From positions 1-64,000 of the forward strand of contig JANYDK010000092.1 in NCBI GenBank assembly GCA_025363655.1: a stretch of DNA of 64,000 nucleotides, written 5' to 3'. The notes under the pieces were generated by a model. The model saw only the letters and a program-made list of their open reading frames with translations. It was not told where the DNA came from and searched no databases. Both the position numbers and the translations under genes were made by a program. This document shows, piece after piece, positions 8,364 to 17,966 of this stretch. Each line of letters opens with the position of its first letter. Position 1 is the first letter of the stretch. This DNA comes from Deltaproteobacteria bacterium (lineage in GTDB: Bacteria > Myxococcota_A > Polyangia > Polyangiales > JADJMO01).

Positions 8364-9812
8364 ATGAGCGTGAAGACCTCCCTCGATGCCGCCGCCATCC
8401 AGACGCCGTTCGCCCGCCTCTCCGCGAGCAACGCGCGCTTCATGAAGACGTTCCCCGGTGAGACGGGCAAGCGCCAGCCGGTGCACACCGTCTATGGCGG
8501 CGCCAACCTCTTCGCCTCCGACTCGGCGAAGAAGCTGGGCGGCCTCGCGGTTCGCTCGCTCGAAGAATACGGCCCCGACTTCGCCAGCTTCGCGCGCGCC
8601 GTCGGTCTCCCCGGCGCCGAGAAGCTCCCCGACTCCATGGGCGCTGCGGCCGAGCTCGCCGCCGCCATCGAGAAGGACGAGGCGACCATGCGCAAGACGC
8701 AGCCGGCCGCATGGACTGCGCACACCGTCTACAAGCGCGTCGTCGCCAAGCTCAAGCGCGAGGCCATCGAAGACTTCCGCATCGACTTCGAGGACGGCTA
8801 CGGCAACCGCCCCGACGCCGAAGAAGACGGCCACGCCGAGCAAGCTGCGAACGAGGTCGCGAAGGGCCTCGCCGCCGGCACGCTCCCGCCGTTCCTCGGC
8901 ATTCGCGTCAAGCCGTTCACCGAAGAGCTGCGCGATCGCAGCGTCCGCACGCTCGACGTCTTCCTCACCACGCTCACCGCCGCGACCGGCGGCAAGCTGC
9001 CGGAGAACTTCGTCATCACCCTGCCGAAGGTGCAAATCCCCGAGCAAGCGAGCGCGTTCGCCGAGATCCTCGACGTGCTCGAGCCCAAGCTCGGCCTCCC
9101 CAAGGGCGCGCTCAAGATCGAGCTGATGATCGAGGTCACGCAATCGATCATCGACTCCGAAGGGCGCTCGACGCTTCCGCTCCTCCTCGCCGCCTGCCAC
9201 GGCCGCTGCACCGGCGCCCACTTCGGAACCTACGACTACACCGCGAGCTGCAACATCACCGCGGCCTACCAGCACATGGAGCACCCCTCCTGCGACTTCG
9301 CCAAGCACATGATGCAGGTCGCGTACGCGGGCACCGGCATCATGCTCAGCGACGGCGCGACGACGGTGATGCCGATCCCCGTGCACCGTGCGAAGAAAGA
9401 CGGTCCCGCGCTCACCGCGCAGCAGCTCGCCGAGAACGCCGCGAGCGTGCAGCGTGCGTGGAAGCTCCACTACAAGAACGCGCGCCACTCGCTGGAGACG
9501 GGCTTCTACCAAGGCTGGGATCTGCACCCCGGCCAGCTCGCCACCCGCTATGCCGCCGTGTACACGTTCTTCCTCGAGAGCCTCGATGCCGCCAGCGACC
9601 GCCTGAAGAACTTCATCGGCAAGGCGGCGCAGGCCACCCTCGTCGGCGACATCTTCGACGACGCCGCCACCGGCCAGGGCCTCCTCAACTTCTTCCTCCG
9701 CGGCGTGAACTGCGGGGCGATCACCGAGCAAGAAGCGTTGGTCACCGGCGTGACGCTGGAAGAGCTGCGCGGACGATCGTTCGTGAAGATCTTGAAGAAC
9801 CGCCGCGGCTGA
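8364..9812 (+). CDS. DUF6986 protein, HpcH/HpaI aldolase-like
   Basis: A 482-aa protein of the DUF6986 type, often labelled phosphoenolpyruvate kinase or aldolase. Motifs of the PEP/pyruvate TIM barrel are present in order: FRIDFEDGYGNRPDAEED (138-155), GIRVKP (179-184), LPKVQ (220-224), ELMIEV (253-258) and HFGTYDYT (286-293). Acidic residues in these motifs bind the divalent metal and the oxoacid in HpcH/HpaI and malate-synthase relatives. In actinobacteria, as I recall, such genes sit with urate and allantoin genes, and here it abuts the HIU hydrolase gene, converging with no gap. A role in using the glyoxylate released from ureides is therefore plausible, but the reaction is not established by the sequence. 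Confidence 0.8.
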   Translation: MSVKTSLDAAAIQTPFARLSASNARFMKTFPGETGKRQPVHTVYGGANLFASDSAKKLGGLAVRSLEEYGPDFASFARAVGLPGAEKLPDSMGAAAELAAAIEKDEATMRKTQPAAWTAHTVYKRVVAKLKREAIEDFRIDFEDGYGNRPDAEEDGHAEQAANEVAKGLAAGTLPPFLGIRVKPFTEELRDRSVRTLDVFLTTLTAATGGKLPENFVITLPKVQIPEQASAFAEILDVLEPKLGLPKGALKIELMIEVTQSIIDSEGRSTLPLLLAACHGRCTGAHFGTYDYTASCNITAAYQHMEHPSCDFAKHMMQVAYAGTGIMLSDGATTVMPIPVHRAKKDGPALTAQQLAENAASVQRAWKLHYKNARHSLETGFYQGWDLHPGQLATRYAAVYTFFLESLDAASDRLKNFIGKAAQATLVGDIFDDAATGQGLLNFFLRGVNCGAITEQEALVTGVTLEELRGRSFVKILKNRRG

Positions 9813-10154
9813 TCAGCTCCCGCGATACGTCGAGTAGGTGAACGGGCTGAGCAGGAGCGGCACGTGGTAGTGCTGCGTCGGGTCGCGCACCACGAACGAA
9901 ACCGGCACCTCGTGGAAGAATCCGTCGCGACCTTGCCCCGCGTAATACGCCGCGGTGTCGAAGGTGAGCCGGTACACCGCGGGCTCGAGCGCGATGCCCG
10001 AGGGGACGAGCGTGCGCAGCCGGCCGTCGTGATCGGTCGTGCCGCGACCGACCTCGAACCATGCACCGTCGCCGTCGCGAATTTCGAGGACGACGGGGAC
10101 GCCGTCCGCGGGCTTGCCGCGGGCCGTGTCGAGGACGTGCGTGGTGATGCTCAT
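9813..10154 (-). CDS. hiuH: 5-hydroxyisourate hydrolase (transthyretin-like)
   Basis: At 113 aa this is the standard length of the transthyretin-related HIU hydrolases. THVLDTARGKPA at the N-terminus and YSTYRGS at the very C-terminus are the two family signatures; the His in the first, the Arg and the C-terminal YRGS residues line the active-site channel of the tetramer. The enzyme hydrolyses 5-hydroxyisourate, the urate oxidase product, to 2-oxo-4-hydroxy-4-carboxy-5-ureidoimidazoline (OHCU). It is the last gene of the minus-strand ureide operon, 53 bp after the OHCU decarboxylase gene, which performs the next step. Confidence 0.95.
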   Translation of the reverse strand: MSITTHVLDTARGKPADGVPVVLEIRDGDGAWFEVGRGTTDHDGRLRTLVPSGIALEPAVYRLTFDTAAYYAGQGRDGFFHEVPVSFVVRDPTQHYHVPLLLSPFTYSTYRGS

Positions 10155-10207
10155 CGAAGCGCCGGGTTACCACGTGGGCGAAGGCCGGAAAACCCGCGCT
10201 CGTCCGC

Positions 10208-10714
10208 TCACGCGCTGATCAGCTTGCGGAGGCGGAGAATCGTGATTTTGTGCTGTTCGGCCGCGGCGACGGCGAGCTCGGCCTCGGGCTCGTGCGCGAG
10301 GCGGACCCGACACAGCTCGAGCATCTCGGGCGCCGACTTTCCCGTCGCGCACACGATGTAGATGAAGCCGAAGCGCGCTTCGTACGCTTGGTTCGCGAGG
10401 GCGAGCTCGGAGAGCGTCACCTCGTCGGCGGTGCGCGCGCCGGCCTGCTCCCCTTCGGCCCACGAGCGCTCGGAGCCCTCTTTCTTTTCGACGTCGTTTT
10501 TTGAACCGATTCGCGGATGCGCGGCGAACGCCTCGAGGATGTCGCCGCGGCCGCAGATCGCCCAGACCTCGTCGGCGGAACGTACGAGCTCGTCTTCGTC
10601 GGAGAAGGGACGACGCGCCACCATCGCCCTGACGAACGTCCGCGAGCCGCAGCAACGACGCAGCTCCTCCTCCGCACGCGCGACCTCGAGCCCGTTGAGC
10701 TCCGCCAGCGTCAT
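10208..10714 (-). CDS. uraD: OHCU decarboxylase
   Basis: The 168-aa protein starts with ATG at 10714, which overlaps the allantoicase stop as ATGA. AAHPRIG (residues 65-70) carries the catalytic His of the family, and SERSWAEGEQAGA (81-93) carries the conserved Ser/Glu/Gln region; FGFIYIVCATGKS (115-127) is the third signature. The enzyme decarboxylates OHCU to (S)-allantoin. It is tightly coupled to allantoicase upstream and HIU hydrolase downstream, so these three products would be made together. Confidence 0.95.
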   Translation of the reverse strand: MTLAELNGLEVARAEEELRRCCGSRTFVRAMVARRPFSDEDELVRSADEVWAICGRGDILEAFAAHPRIGSKNDVEKKEGSERSWAEGEQAGARTADEVTLSELALANQAYEARFGFIYIVCATGKSAPEMLELCRVRLAHEPEAELAVAAAEQHKITILRLRKLISA

Positions 10715-11808
10715 CGAGGCGCGACTTCCCGCTCGGCGAGCTCGGCGTGCAGGCGCAGTCGACTGATGCCCCCGTCGGGAAAGATCTTCACGCGCAGGTG
10801 AGAAATCGGCCCGATTTGCTGGAGCACGTCGCCGTCGCCGAAGAAGTGTCGATGATGCGTCCGCAGCTTGGTCCGCGGCAGCACCTCGCGAAATGGGAGC
10901 GTGTTTCCACTGAGCTCGGCGACAGTTGCGTTCTCGGCGTCGACGCCCTCGATGAGGACGCTCTCCGGACAGTTCCCCTTGAAGTGGTTGGTGTCGACCT
11001 CGAGCACCCGCAACTTCCCGGCGCGAGCCCCGAGCCGGACGATCGACCAGTCGAAGCCGGGCACGCGCTTGCGACGCGTCTCCCAACCGTCGCCCATGTT
11101 CACCGATCGTCCGGGCATGATCATGTTGTGGCGCGAGCCGAAGAAGCTGTCGTTGCACGCGACCACTGCACCACCCGACGACACCGCCGCGAGATCGTGG
11201 ACGTCGCCGAAACGCATCATCGCCTCGAGATCGGGCACCACGCTCCCGTAGACCCGCAGCCGTGCGACGCCGCCATCGGGGTAGATCTTGAAGCGCAGGT
11301 GCGTGGTGCGCTCGCCGACGACGACCCCGCACGCGTTCGCCTCGTGCAGACGAATGACGTTCGACTGGTTTCCTTCGAGCTTGGTCTTGGCGACGAGCTC
11401 CTTCCACGGAACGTCGTTCCGGAGCAGCGCTTCGACGCTCGGATCGCCATCGATGGCGACGGCTTCGAATGAACAGAATTCAGGGAAATTCCCGCGGAAA
11501 AAGCTGGTGTCGACGTCGAGCCCGGCGATCACTCCCGGGGCGCCGAGCTTGACGATGCACCAGTCGAAGACGTGCCCCTCGATGCGTCCGAACGCCCGCC
11601 GCGTCTCCCAGCCATCCATCCACTTCCCGCGATCGGTGTAGTCGTGCTCGCGAAACACCGCAGCGTGAGGGCGGAGGAGGTTCTCTTTCTCCGCGAAGAA
11701 GTCGTCGTTGGCGTGGAGCACGAGCCCGCCGAGGCGGGAGGAGGCGAGATCGACGAGATCCACGAGATGGTCGAGATGGCCGAGATGGCCGAGATGGGTG
11801 GGGGACAT
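10711..11808 (-). CDS. alc: Allantoicase (allantoate amidinohydrolase)
   Basis: The protein is made of two homologous halves, as in known allantoicases: GKWMDGWETRR in the first and NMGDGWETRR in the second, each followed by a DW-IV-LGA and DT-F-GN-PE stretch. It hydrolyses allantoate to ureidoglycolate and urea. Length (365 aa) is somewhat above the usual 330-350 because the N-terminus carries an odd HLGHLGHLDHL stretch made by a 9-bp repeat; the start at 11808 is therefore uncertain, and a later start would remove the repeat. It lies 70 bp after the histidine kinase gene and overlaps uraD by four bases. Confidence 0.93.
   Translation of the reverse strand: MSPTHLGHLGHLDHLVDLVDLASSRLGGLVLHANDDFFAEKENLLRPHAAVFREHDYTDRGKWMDGWETRRAFGRIEGHVFDWCIVKLGAPGVIAGLDVDTSFFRGNFPEFCSFEAVAIDGDPSVEALLRNDVPWKELVAKTKLEGNQSNVIRLHEANACGVVVGERTTHLRFKIYPDGGVARLRVYGSVVPDLEAMMRFGDVHDLAAVSSGGAVVACNDSFFGSRHNMIMPGRSVNMGDGWETRRKRVPGFDWSIVRLGARAGKLRVLEVDTNHFKGNCPESVLIEGVDAENATVAELSGNTLPFREVLPRTKLRTHHRHFFGDGDVLQQIGPISHLRVKIFPDGGISRLRLHAELAEREVAPR
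11763..11798. repeat. 9-bp tandem repeat at the allantoicase N-terminus
   Basis: Four copies of CGAGATGGY run without interruption. Read on the minus strand they encode the HLGHLGHLDHL-type segment of allantoicase. The unit is a multiple of three, so copy changes would not shift the frame. Confidence 0.85.
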
Positions 11809-11878
11809 GAGGCCCCGCAGGGTACTCGAAGAGAGCCGATCGTTCGACGAGCGGCCCTCCATCGCCCGCCCAGCAGAG

Positions 11879-13786
11879 TCAGAGCTTCCGATCGAGCGCC
11901 GCACGAATGCGACGCGCGAGCTCCTCGGGCCGATAGGGCTTCTGGATGAATTCCACGCCCTTCGCGAGAAGCCCGTCCTCTCCGATGACGTCGCCAGAAT
12001 ATCCAGAAGTGAAGAGGATGCGCAGGGATGGCAGTCGCTCAGCCAGTCGTTCCGCGACGACGCGCCCCGTCATGCCAGGCATGACGACGTCGGTGAAGAG
12101 AAGGTCGATCGGTCGATCGGTCTTCTCGGCGAGCTCGATCGCGGCCTTGCCGTCAGCAGCGACGAGCACTTGGTAGCCGAGCTCGACGAGGAGCCTTTGG
12201 GCCAGCTTGCGCACGGGCGCCTCGTCCTCGACGAGGAGGATGAGCTCGGTGCCGCCTGGTGAGGCGGAGGCGATCGGCGGCGTGGGAACCGCCTCGGCGA
12301 CGAGGTCGGTCGCAGGGAGCCAGATGTCGAAGCGCGAGCCCTTGCCCAAGGTCGATCGCAGCGAGATGCCGCCGCCGTGTTGCACGACCGCGCCGTACAC
12401 CATCGCGAGCCCGAGACCGGTGCCCTTGCCCAGCGGCTTCGTCGTGAAAAACGGCTCGAAAATCTGCCGCTGGACGTCTTCACTCATCCCGCAGCCGTCG
12501 TCTTCGACCGAGAGGCGCACGTAGCGACCCGCCTCGGGGGCGGTGACCGCGCGCGCTTGCTTCTCGTCGAGCGTGACGCTCGCGGTCTCGATGCGAATGG
12601 TCCCGCCGCTCGTCACCGCGTCGCGCGCGTTGATCACCAGGTTGACGAGCACCCGCTCGAGCTGCACGACATCGGCCTCGATGCGAGGGAGACCCTTGGC
12701 GAGCTCGGTGATCAACGTCGCGTCCTCGGCGACGAGCCGACGCATCAGCCCTTCGGTGCGCTCGATGACCTCGTTCAGCGCCACCGGTCGCAAGAGCACC
12801 ACCTGCTTGCGCGAGAACGTCAGAAGCTGAGCGGTGAGCTCGGCGGCGCGGCCGGCGGCGGCTTGGGTGTCGTCGAGCGCCTCTTGCGCCACCCCTCCTG
12901 GCGGAAGGGCTCGCCCGATGGCGACGACGTTCCCGAGGATGATCGTGAGGAGGTTGTTGAAATCGTGGGCGATGCCACCCGCCAGCCGACCGACCGCCTC
13001 CATCTTCTGCGCCTGGCGCAACGCCTCCGTCAGCAGGTGCTTCTCCTCTTCGGCGTCGTGGCGCGCCGTGACGTCGAGCTGGCTCATCAAGACCGCCGGC
13101 TTCCCGCCCCAGGTGATCGGCTTCGAGTGGAGCTCGTGCCAGCGAACGCGCCCGTTCTTCGTGACCGCGCGAAAGATGTATTGCGCGACCGCCGGCTCGC
13201 CGCGGAGCTTCTTCGCCAGCTGACCGAGGACGTAGGCGGCGTCCTCGGGGTGAATCAACTTGCGATAGTCGACCGACGACCAGCCGGTCATCTCCTCGGG
13301 CGTGTACTCCATCATCTCGGCGTGACGTGCGTTGACGAAGGCGATGCGATCGGCCTGGACGATGGCCACGCCCATGAGCGCCTGCTCGGTCAGCGTGCGG
13401 AATTTTTCTTCGCTCTCTCGGAGGTCGCGGCTCGCCCGATTGCGCTCGGTGACGTCGCGCAAGGTCACGAGCGTGTGAATGCCTCCCGCCGCCTCGTAGC
13501 TCGAAACGTAGACCTCCATGTCGAACTCGGTCCCGTCGAGCCGTCGGCCGCGCGTCTCGTAGACCGTCGGCGCCGGCTTGCCGTCGGCCCGGGTATCGAT
13601 GAGTCCGCCGACCGCAGCGTGCGACGAGCTGCCGATGAGATCGAGCACCGGCACCCCGACCAGCGCCGCCGGCGAAGAAGCTCCAAAGAGCTCTGCGTAG
13701 GCCGGATTGACCACCACGTGCACGCCGCGCAGCGAGACGCCGATAGCGTCGCGTGAGCGCTCGAAGATGTGCCGAAGGTGGTCCAC
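11879..13786 (-). CDS. Hybrid sensor histidine kinase (PAS-PAS-HisKA-HATPase-REC)
   Basis: Two PAS domains (about 1-115 and 125-245) with PAC-like ends are followed by HisKA with the phospho-acceptor His274 in [11 protein letters not shown], then an ATPase domain with N box VINARDA (384-390), G1 DDGCGM (429-434) and G2 GKGTGLGL (453-460). A receiver domain closes the protein, with phospho-acceptor Asp566 in FTDVVMP and the conserved Lys near 613 in QKPYRP. No membrane segment is seen, so it should sense a cytoplasmic signal. Translation starts at GTG 13786, directly after the allantoinase stop (TGAGTG). No DNA-binding partner is encoded nearby. Its place inside the ureide operon suggests that a purine-related signal is sensed; that is inference. 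Confidence 0.93.
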   Translation of the reverse strand: MDHLRHIFERSRDAIGVSLRGVHVVVNPAYAELFGASSPAALVGVPVLDLIGSSSHAAVGGLIDTRADGKPAPTVYETRGRRLDGTEFDMEVYVSSYEAAGGIHTLVTLRDVTERNRASRDLRESEEKFRTLTEQALMGVAIVQADRIAFVNARHAEMMEYTPEEMTGWSSVDYRKLIHPEDAAYVLGQLAKKLRGEPAVAQYIFRAVTKNGRVRWHELHSKPITWGGKPAVLMSQLDVTARHDAEEEKHLLTEALRQAQKMEAVGRLAGGIAHDFNNLLTIILGNVVAIGRALPPGGVAQEALDDTQAAAGRAAELTAQLLTFSRKQVVLLRPVALNEVIERTEGLMRRLVAEDATLITELAKGLPRIEADVVQLERVLVNLVINARDAVTSGGTIRIETASVTLDEKQARAVTAPEAGRYVRLSVEDDGCGMSEDVQRQIFEPFFTTKPLGKGTGLGLAMVYGAVVQHGGGISLRSTLGKGSRFDIWLPATDLVAEAVPTPPIASASPGGTELILLVEDEAPVRKLAQRLLVELGYQVLVAADGKAAIELAEKTDRPIDLLFTDVVMPGMTGRVVAERLAERLPSLRILFTSGYSGDVIGEDGLLAKGVEFIQKPYRPEELARRIRAALDRKL

Positions 13787-15166
13787 TCAGACTCTCGTGC
13801 CGGTCGGCGCGTCATCTGCCGTCTCGCGCCGTCGATCGTCGCGGAGATGTATGGTCGCGCCGCGCAGCACCGTCCGCTCGACCCGACCGAAGAGCTCGCG
13901 CCCCTCGTACGGCGTCACGGGATGACGATGACGGATGCTCTCGGGGGTCACCGTGAACTTCTCGTCCGGCGACCAGACGACAAAATCCGCGTCCATTCCC
14001 CGAGAAATTCGGCCCTTTCGCGCCCCCAGCCCGGCCAAGAGCGCCGGTCTCTCGCACATCCAGCGGGCGAGCGTCTGCACGTCGAAGCCACGCGCGCGCG
14101 CCGAGGTCCAGATCGACGAGAGCCCGAATTGGAGTCCGGCGATGCCACCCCACGCCTCGAGGAAGTCGCCCTTCTCCATCAGCTTGAGCGCCGGCGTGCA
14201 GGGCGAGTGATCGGAGACGACGTAGTCGAGGACGCCGCGCGCGAGCCCGTCCCAGAGACGCTCGCGATTCTCTCGCTCACGGATCGGCGGACAGCACTTG
14301 AAGCGCGTGTCACCGTCGACGACGTCCTCGGCGGCGAACGTCAGGTAGTGCGGACACGTCTCGGCGGTGATGCGAACCCCATCGCTCTTCGCCCGCTCGA
14401 TCATCGGCAGCGCGTCGGCCGACGAGAGATGCACCACGTGCACGCGACAACCCGTCTCGCGCGCGAGGCGAATCATCAGCGCGATCGCCTCGTCCTCCGA
14501 GGCGCGAGGCCGCGAGGCAAGAAACGTCGAATATTTGCGCGGATCCTGTGGCCGGCGGCGTTGCTCTTCGGCCGCCACCTCGATCGGCCCGGGCACCTCT
14601 GCGTGCACCAACTGGACGGCGTCGTGCTTCGCCAAAATCGGCATCGCCACGCGCAAGTCGGACTCACGCACGTCGGGAAAATCGTCGATGCCGGAGTGCA
14701 CGAGGAAGCATTTGAAACCGCGCACGCCAGCGTCGATCATCGGCTCGAGCTCGGTGGCATTGCCGGGAACGACACCGCCCCAGAAGGCGTAGTCGACCGC
14801 GCAGCGCCCCTCGGCCTCGCGCGCTTTCGTCTCGAGCGCGTCGCGCGACGTCGTCACCGGAATGCAGTTGAGGGGCATGTCGACGACGGTGGTGATGCCG
14901 CCGGTCGCTGCCGCGCGCGTCGCGGTGACGAAACCTTCCCACTCGGTCCGCCCCGGCTCGTTGATGTGGACGTGCCCATCGACGAGCCCCGCCATCAGCA
15001 CCGACCGACCGACGTCGATCCCCTCGACGTCGGACCCGCCCGAGGGAAGCGTCGTCTCGTAGGACTCGATGGCGGCGACACGCCCTTCGCGCACGAGGAT
15101 CGTCGCCGGCACGATGGCCCCATCGATCACGGTTCGTAACGAGCGAAAGAGCGTATCCCTCACCAT
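13787..15166 (-). CDS. allB: Allantoinase
   Basis: A 459-aa cyclic amidohydrolase with all metal-site elements: GHVHINEPGRTEWEG (HxH at 65/67), FKCF with the Lys152 expected to be carboxylated, HAE at 188-190, His246 in VVHLSS, ETCPHYL (269-275) and Asp319 in SDHSPC. The EPGRTEWEG and CPHYL strings point to allantoinase rather than dihydroorotase or hydantoinase. It opens the hydantoin ring of allantoin to give allantoate, the substrate of the allantoicase two genes downstream. The ATG at 15166 lies 19 bp after the SDR stop, and its own stop touches the GTG of the kinase gene. Confidence 0.95.
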   Translation of the reverse strand: MVRDTLFRSLRTVIDGAIVPATILVREGRVAAIESYETTLPSGGSDVEGIDVGRSVLMAGLVDGHVHINEPGRTEWEGFVTATRAAATGGITTVVDMPLNCIPVTTSRDALETKAREAEGRCAVDYAFWGGVVPGNATELEPMIDAGVRGFKCFLVHSGIDDFPDVRESDLRVAMPILAKHDAVQLVHAEVPGPIEVAAEEQRRRPQDPRKYSTFLASRPRASEDEAIALMIRLARETGCRVHVVHLSSADALPMIERAKSDGVRITAETCPHYLTFAAEDVVDGDTRFKCCPPIRERENRERLWDGLARGVLDYVVSDHSPCTPALKLMEKGDFLEAWGGIAGLQFGLSSIWTSARARGFDVQTLARWMCERPALLAGLGARKGRISRGMDADFVVWSPDEKFTVTPESIRHRHPVTPYEGRELFGRVERTVLRGATIHLRDDRRRETADDAPTGTRV

Positions 15167-15185
15167 GGCCCCCGATTCTCCTCGA

Positions 15186-15953
15186 TTATTTCGGAGCCAT
15201 GCGCAGGGCGCCGTCGAGACGGATGGTCTCGCCGTTGAGCATCGAGTTCCGGATGATGTGTTCGATCATGAAAGCGTACTCGGCAGGGTCGCCGAGGCGC
15301 GAGGGAAACGGCACCTGGGCCCCGAGCGACTTGCGCGCCTCCTCGGGCAGACCGGCGAGCATCGGCGTGTCGAAGATGCCCGGCGCCACGGTGACGACGC
15401 GGATGCCGAAGCGAGCGAGCTCACGCGCGATCGGCAGCGTCATCGCCGCCACTCCACCCTTGCTCGCCGCGTACGCAGCCTGCCCGATTTGCCCGTCGAA
15501 CGCGGCGATCGAGGCGGTGTTGACGCAGACGCCGCGCTCACCACCGGCGTTCGGCGTGTTGCCCTGCATCTTGGCAGCGGCGAGGCGAAGCACGTTGAAC
15601 GAGCCCACCAGGTTGACGCCGATGGTCTTGGTGAAGAGCTCGAGCGGGTGCGGTCCCTCCTTGCCGAGCACCCGGCCGATGGTCCCGACGCCGGCGCAGG
15701 TGACTGCGACGTCGAGCGGCCCGAAGCTCTTGATGATCGCGTCGATCGCTCCGGCGACGTCGGCCTCGGAGGTGACGTCACCCGGCGCGGCCAAGGCGCT
15801 GGCACCGAGCTCCTTGGCGAGCGCTTCTGCGCCCTCGCGCGAGCGATCGAAGATGCCGACCTTCGCTCCTTCGGCGACCAGACGACGAACCGTCGCCGCG
15901 CCCAGCCCCGAAGCTCCACCCGCAACGATCGCAACTGCGCCCTTGAGTTCCAT
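15186..15953 (-). CDS. Short-chain dehydrogenase, 3-hydroxyacyl-CoA dehydrogenase type (HSD10-like)
   Basis: A 255-aa Rossmann enzyme. AGGASGLG (11-18) is the nucleotide loop, FDRS after the second strand favours NAD, and the catalytic triad is Ser148, Tyr161 and Lys165 (YAASKGG). The [23 protein letters not shown] stretch and the end [15 protein letters not shown] are typical of the human HSD17B10-like 3-hydroxyacyl-CoA dehydrogenases. The much longer open frame upstream is a shadow of the divergent genes; ATG at 15953 is the start. It heads the minus-strand run that continues into allantoinase 19 bp later, so it may be cotranscribed, although a role in purine use is not obvious. Confidence 0.9.
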   Translation of the reverse strand: MELKGAVAIVAGGASGLGAATVRRLVAEGAKVGIFDRSREGAEALAKELGASALAAPGDVTSEADVAGAIDAIIKSFGPLDVAVTCAGVGTIGRVLGKEGPHPLELFTKTIGVNLVGSFNVLRLAAAKMQGNTPNAGGERGVCVNTASIAAFDGQIGQAAYAASKGGVAAMTLPIARELARFGIRVVTVAPGIFDTPMLAGLPEEARKSLGAQVPFPSRLGDPAEYAFMIEHIIRNSMLNGETIRLDGALRMAPK

Positions 15954-16085
15954 GATGTTCCGCTCGCTCCTGCCCCGCGCTGGTCGTGTGTGCGTCAGGG
16001 ACGGTCGGACGCTACGTTCGGGGCCTCGCCGTATCAAGCCAGATGAATTGGGCCGTGCGCCCGTCGATGCGCTAAGGGTGCGCCG

Positions 16086-16730
16086 ATGGCTGTCGTACGC
16101 CGGAAAACCGCGCCGAAGAAGCGCACCCCCGAAGGCGACGCGCCGACGTTCGATCTGGCGTACTACCGCCGCTACTACCTCGATCCCGAGACACGGGTCG
16201 ACCACGCGAGCCACCACGCCCTGCTCGCGTCGGGCGTGGTGCACATGATCGAGTACCTCGGTCAGTCGCTGCGCAAAGTCCTCGACGTCGGCGCCGGCAT
16301 CGGTCGTTGGGGCACGTGGCTGCGAAAGCACCGGCCCGACGTGAGCGTTCTCTCGACGGAGATGGACCCGGACGTCTGCGCCCGCTACGGCCACGAGCAG
16401 CACGACATCAGCCGATGGCGCGCGCCGGCCTCCGAGCGCTTCGACCTCGTCATCTGCCAGGGCGTGCTCCCCTACCTCGACGACGCGCAGGCCGAAAAAG
16501 CCATCAAGAACCTCGCCGCCATGAGCCGCGGCTTCTTCTACCTCGAGGCCATCACTCGCCACGACCTCGAGTCGGTCTGCGACCTGAAACGAACCGACGC
16601 GCGCGTCCATCGACGGACCGGAGCCTGGTATCGCCAACGGCTCGCGCCACACTATCGAGAGCTCGGCGCCGGACTTTTCTACGCACGTCGCGGTCACCTC
16701 GAATTCTACGAGCTGGAGTCTCGTCCATAG
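16086..16730 (+). CDS. Class I SAM-dependent methyltransferase
   Basis: [12 protein letters not shown] at residues 65-76 is the SAM-binding motif [14 protein letters not shown] gives the acidic end of the second strand, and [15 protein letters not shown] (about 118-132) is motif IV. The protein (214 aa) has a basic N-terminus ([10 protein letters not shown]) and no signal peptide. The short Cys-free substrate region and the [11 protein letters not shown] leader resemble methyltransferases annotated only as SAM-dependent. The substrate cannot be told. It is divergent from the SDR gene across 132 bp and is followed, 6 bp later, by the SUMF1-type gene. Confidence 0.85.
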   Translation: MAVVRRKTAPKKRTPEGDAPTFDLAYYRRYYLDPETRVDHASHHALLASGVVHMIEYLGQSLRKVLDVGAGIGRWGTWLRKHRPDVSVLSTEMDPDVCARYGHEQHDISRWRAPASERFDLVICQGVLPYLDDAQAEKAIKNLAAMSRGFFYLEAITRHDLESVCDLKRTDARVHRRTGAWYRQRLAPHYRELGAGLFYARRGHLEFYELESRP

Positions 16731-16736
16731 AAGCCC

Positions 16737-17963
16737 ATGGCCCGTCGCCCGTTCGGCAATCCTGGCATCGGACTCGGCGTCGCCGCCGTCGTCCTCGGCT
16801 CGGCCGTCGGGCTCGCCACGGGTTGGATGAAAAGCAAAAGCGGCCCGACCACGACCGACGCCGGCGTGCCCCCGACCGCCACTGGGAGCCAGATCGAGGA
16901 CGCCGGACCCGCCATCGCTGCCGATGTCTCCTTGACGCCTTCGTGGATCGATCAGGTCGACGCCGCCGAGCCGCCGCCCGAGAGCCAGCTCGACCCGGAG
17001 TATCTCCTCTCGCTCGTCGACATGAACGTGTCGAACGCCGACACCATCAAAATGGCGCAGACGATGATCGCCGGCCGTCGCCACCACGCGAACCAGGGCA
17101 ACTACAAGATCGCGCACCACAAGGTCTCGCGCAGGCAGTGCCTCGAGGGTCTGCGCACCGTCGAGCTGCAGACGCCGGCGCAACGCGAAATCTGCGGCGG
17201 TCCGTACGAGGTCCCGGTGCACCGCGGCGACCCGCTGAGCGCGACATCGTGCATCGACGTCTTCGAGTACCCGAACAAGCCATGCGTCCTGCCATTCGTC
17301 CACACCTACGGCATGCAGGGCGAGGCCTTCTGCGCCCTCACCGGCAAGCGCCTCTGCACCGACGAAGAGTGGAACACCTCGTGTGAAGCCGATCCGAAGG
17401 GCGGTCCCGACTGGCAATACGCCTACGGTAATGAGCTCGATCTCGGCATCTGCGCAACCGGCGGCACCAACGGTCACTGCCGCATCAACGACGATCTCTG
17501 GGGCACCTGCGAGACCAACACCGAGCCGAACGGCGCCTTCCCCAAGTGCCGCTCACGCCTCGGCGTCTTCGATCAGCATGGCAACATCGCCGAAGCGATG
17601 CACCGCTGGGAAGACGGCATCGACTACATCCAGCTCAAGGGCAGCGCGTTCTTCTACGACGGCAAGATGTACAAGGACCACTGCCGCTTCGATCCGCGCT
17701 GGCACGTCGACAAGTTCAAAGAGTCCTGGCACGACAACTACCACCTCGGCTTCCGCTGCTGCCGCGGCATCAAGTCGATGAAGCAGCGCATGATGGAAGG
17801 CGACTCCGGTGTCTCGCTCGTCAACTACAGCGACGCGAGCATCGACGCCGAGCTCGCCGCCGAGTCGGGCAAGAGCGAGTACGAGGACGAGCTCGACGAC
17901 GCGAGCCCTCCGACGATTCCGCCGCCCCCGCCGCCCGATCCGACCGAGCAGCCGAGCGACTAG
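16737..17963 (+). CDS. Membrane-anchored SUMF1/formylglycine-enzyme-like protein
   Basis: An N-terminal hydrophobic segment (about residues 10-30, [21 protein letters not shown]) anchors the protein, with the rest outside. Residues 130-350 carry FGE-sulfatase (SUMF1) fold signatures: [15 protein letters not shown], the DLWGTC region, [14 protein letters not shown] and LGFRCCRG. In this fold these mark the sulfatase-modifying and EgtB/PvdO enzymes, but many myxobacterial members have lost the catalytic cysteines and bind ligands. Cysteines are numerous, so disulfides are likely. The C-terminus is an acidic then Pro-rich tail. A catalytic role cannot be decided from sequence. Confidence 0.85.
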   Translation: MARRPFGNPGIGLGVAAVVLGSAVGLATGWMKSKSGPTTTDAGVPPTATGSQIEDAGPAIAADVSLTPSWIDQVDAAEPPPESQLDPEYLLSLVDMNVSNADTIKMAQTMIAGRRHHANQGNYKIAHHKVSRRQCLEGLRTVELQTPAQREICGGPYEVPVHRGDPLSATSCIDVFEYPNKPCVLPFVHTYGMQGEAFCALTGKRLCTDEEWNTSCEADPKGGPDWQYAYGNELDLGICATGGTNGHCRINDDLWGTCETNTEPNGAFPKCRSRLGVFDQHGNIAEAMHRWEDGIDYIQLKGSAFFYDGKMYKDHCRFDPRWHVDKFKESWHDNYHLGFRCCRGIKSMKQRMMEGDSGVSLVNYSDASIDAELAAESGKSEYEDELDDASPPTIPPPPPPDPTEQPSD

Positions 17964-17966
17964 CTC

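Noticed and set aside
12377-13756. 459-codon open frame on the plus strand
   Set aside because: Shadow of the histidine kinase; composition is Arg/His/Asp-rich as expected for a complement of a GC-rich gene.
15186-17477. 763-codon minus-strand frame as one protein
   Set aside because: Only the last 255 codons form a protein (SDR). The rest is antisense to the methyltransferase and SUMF1 genes.
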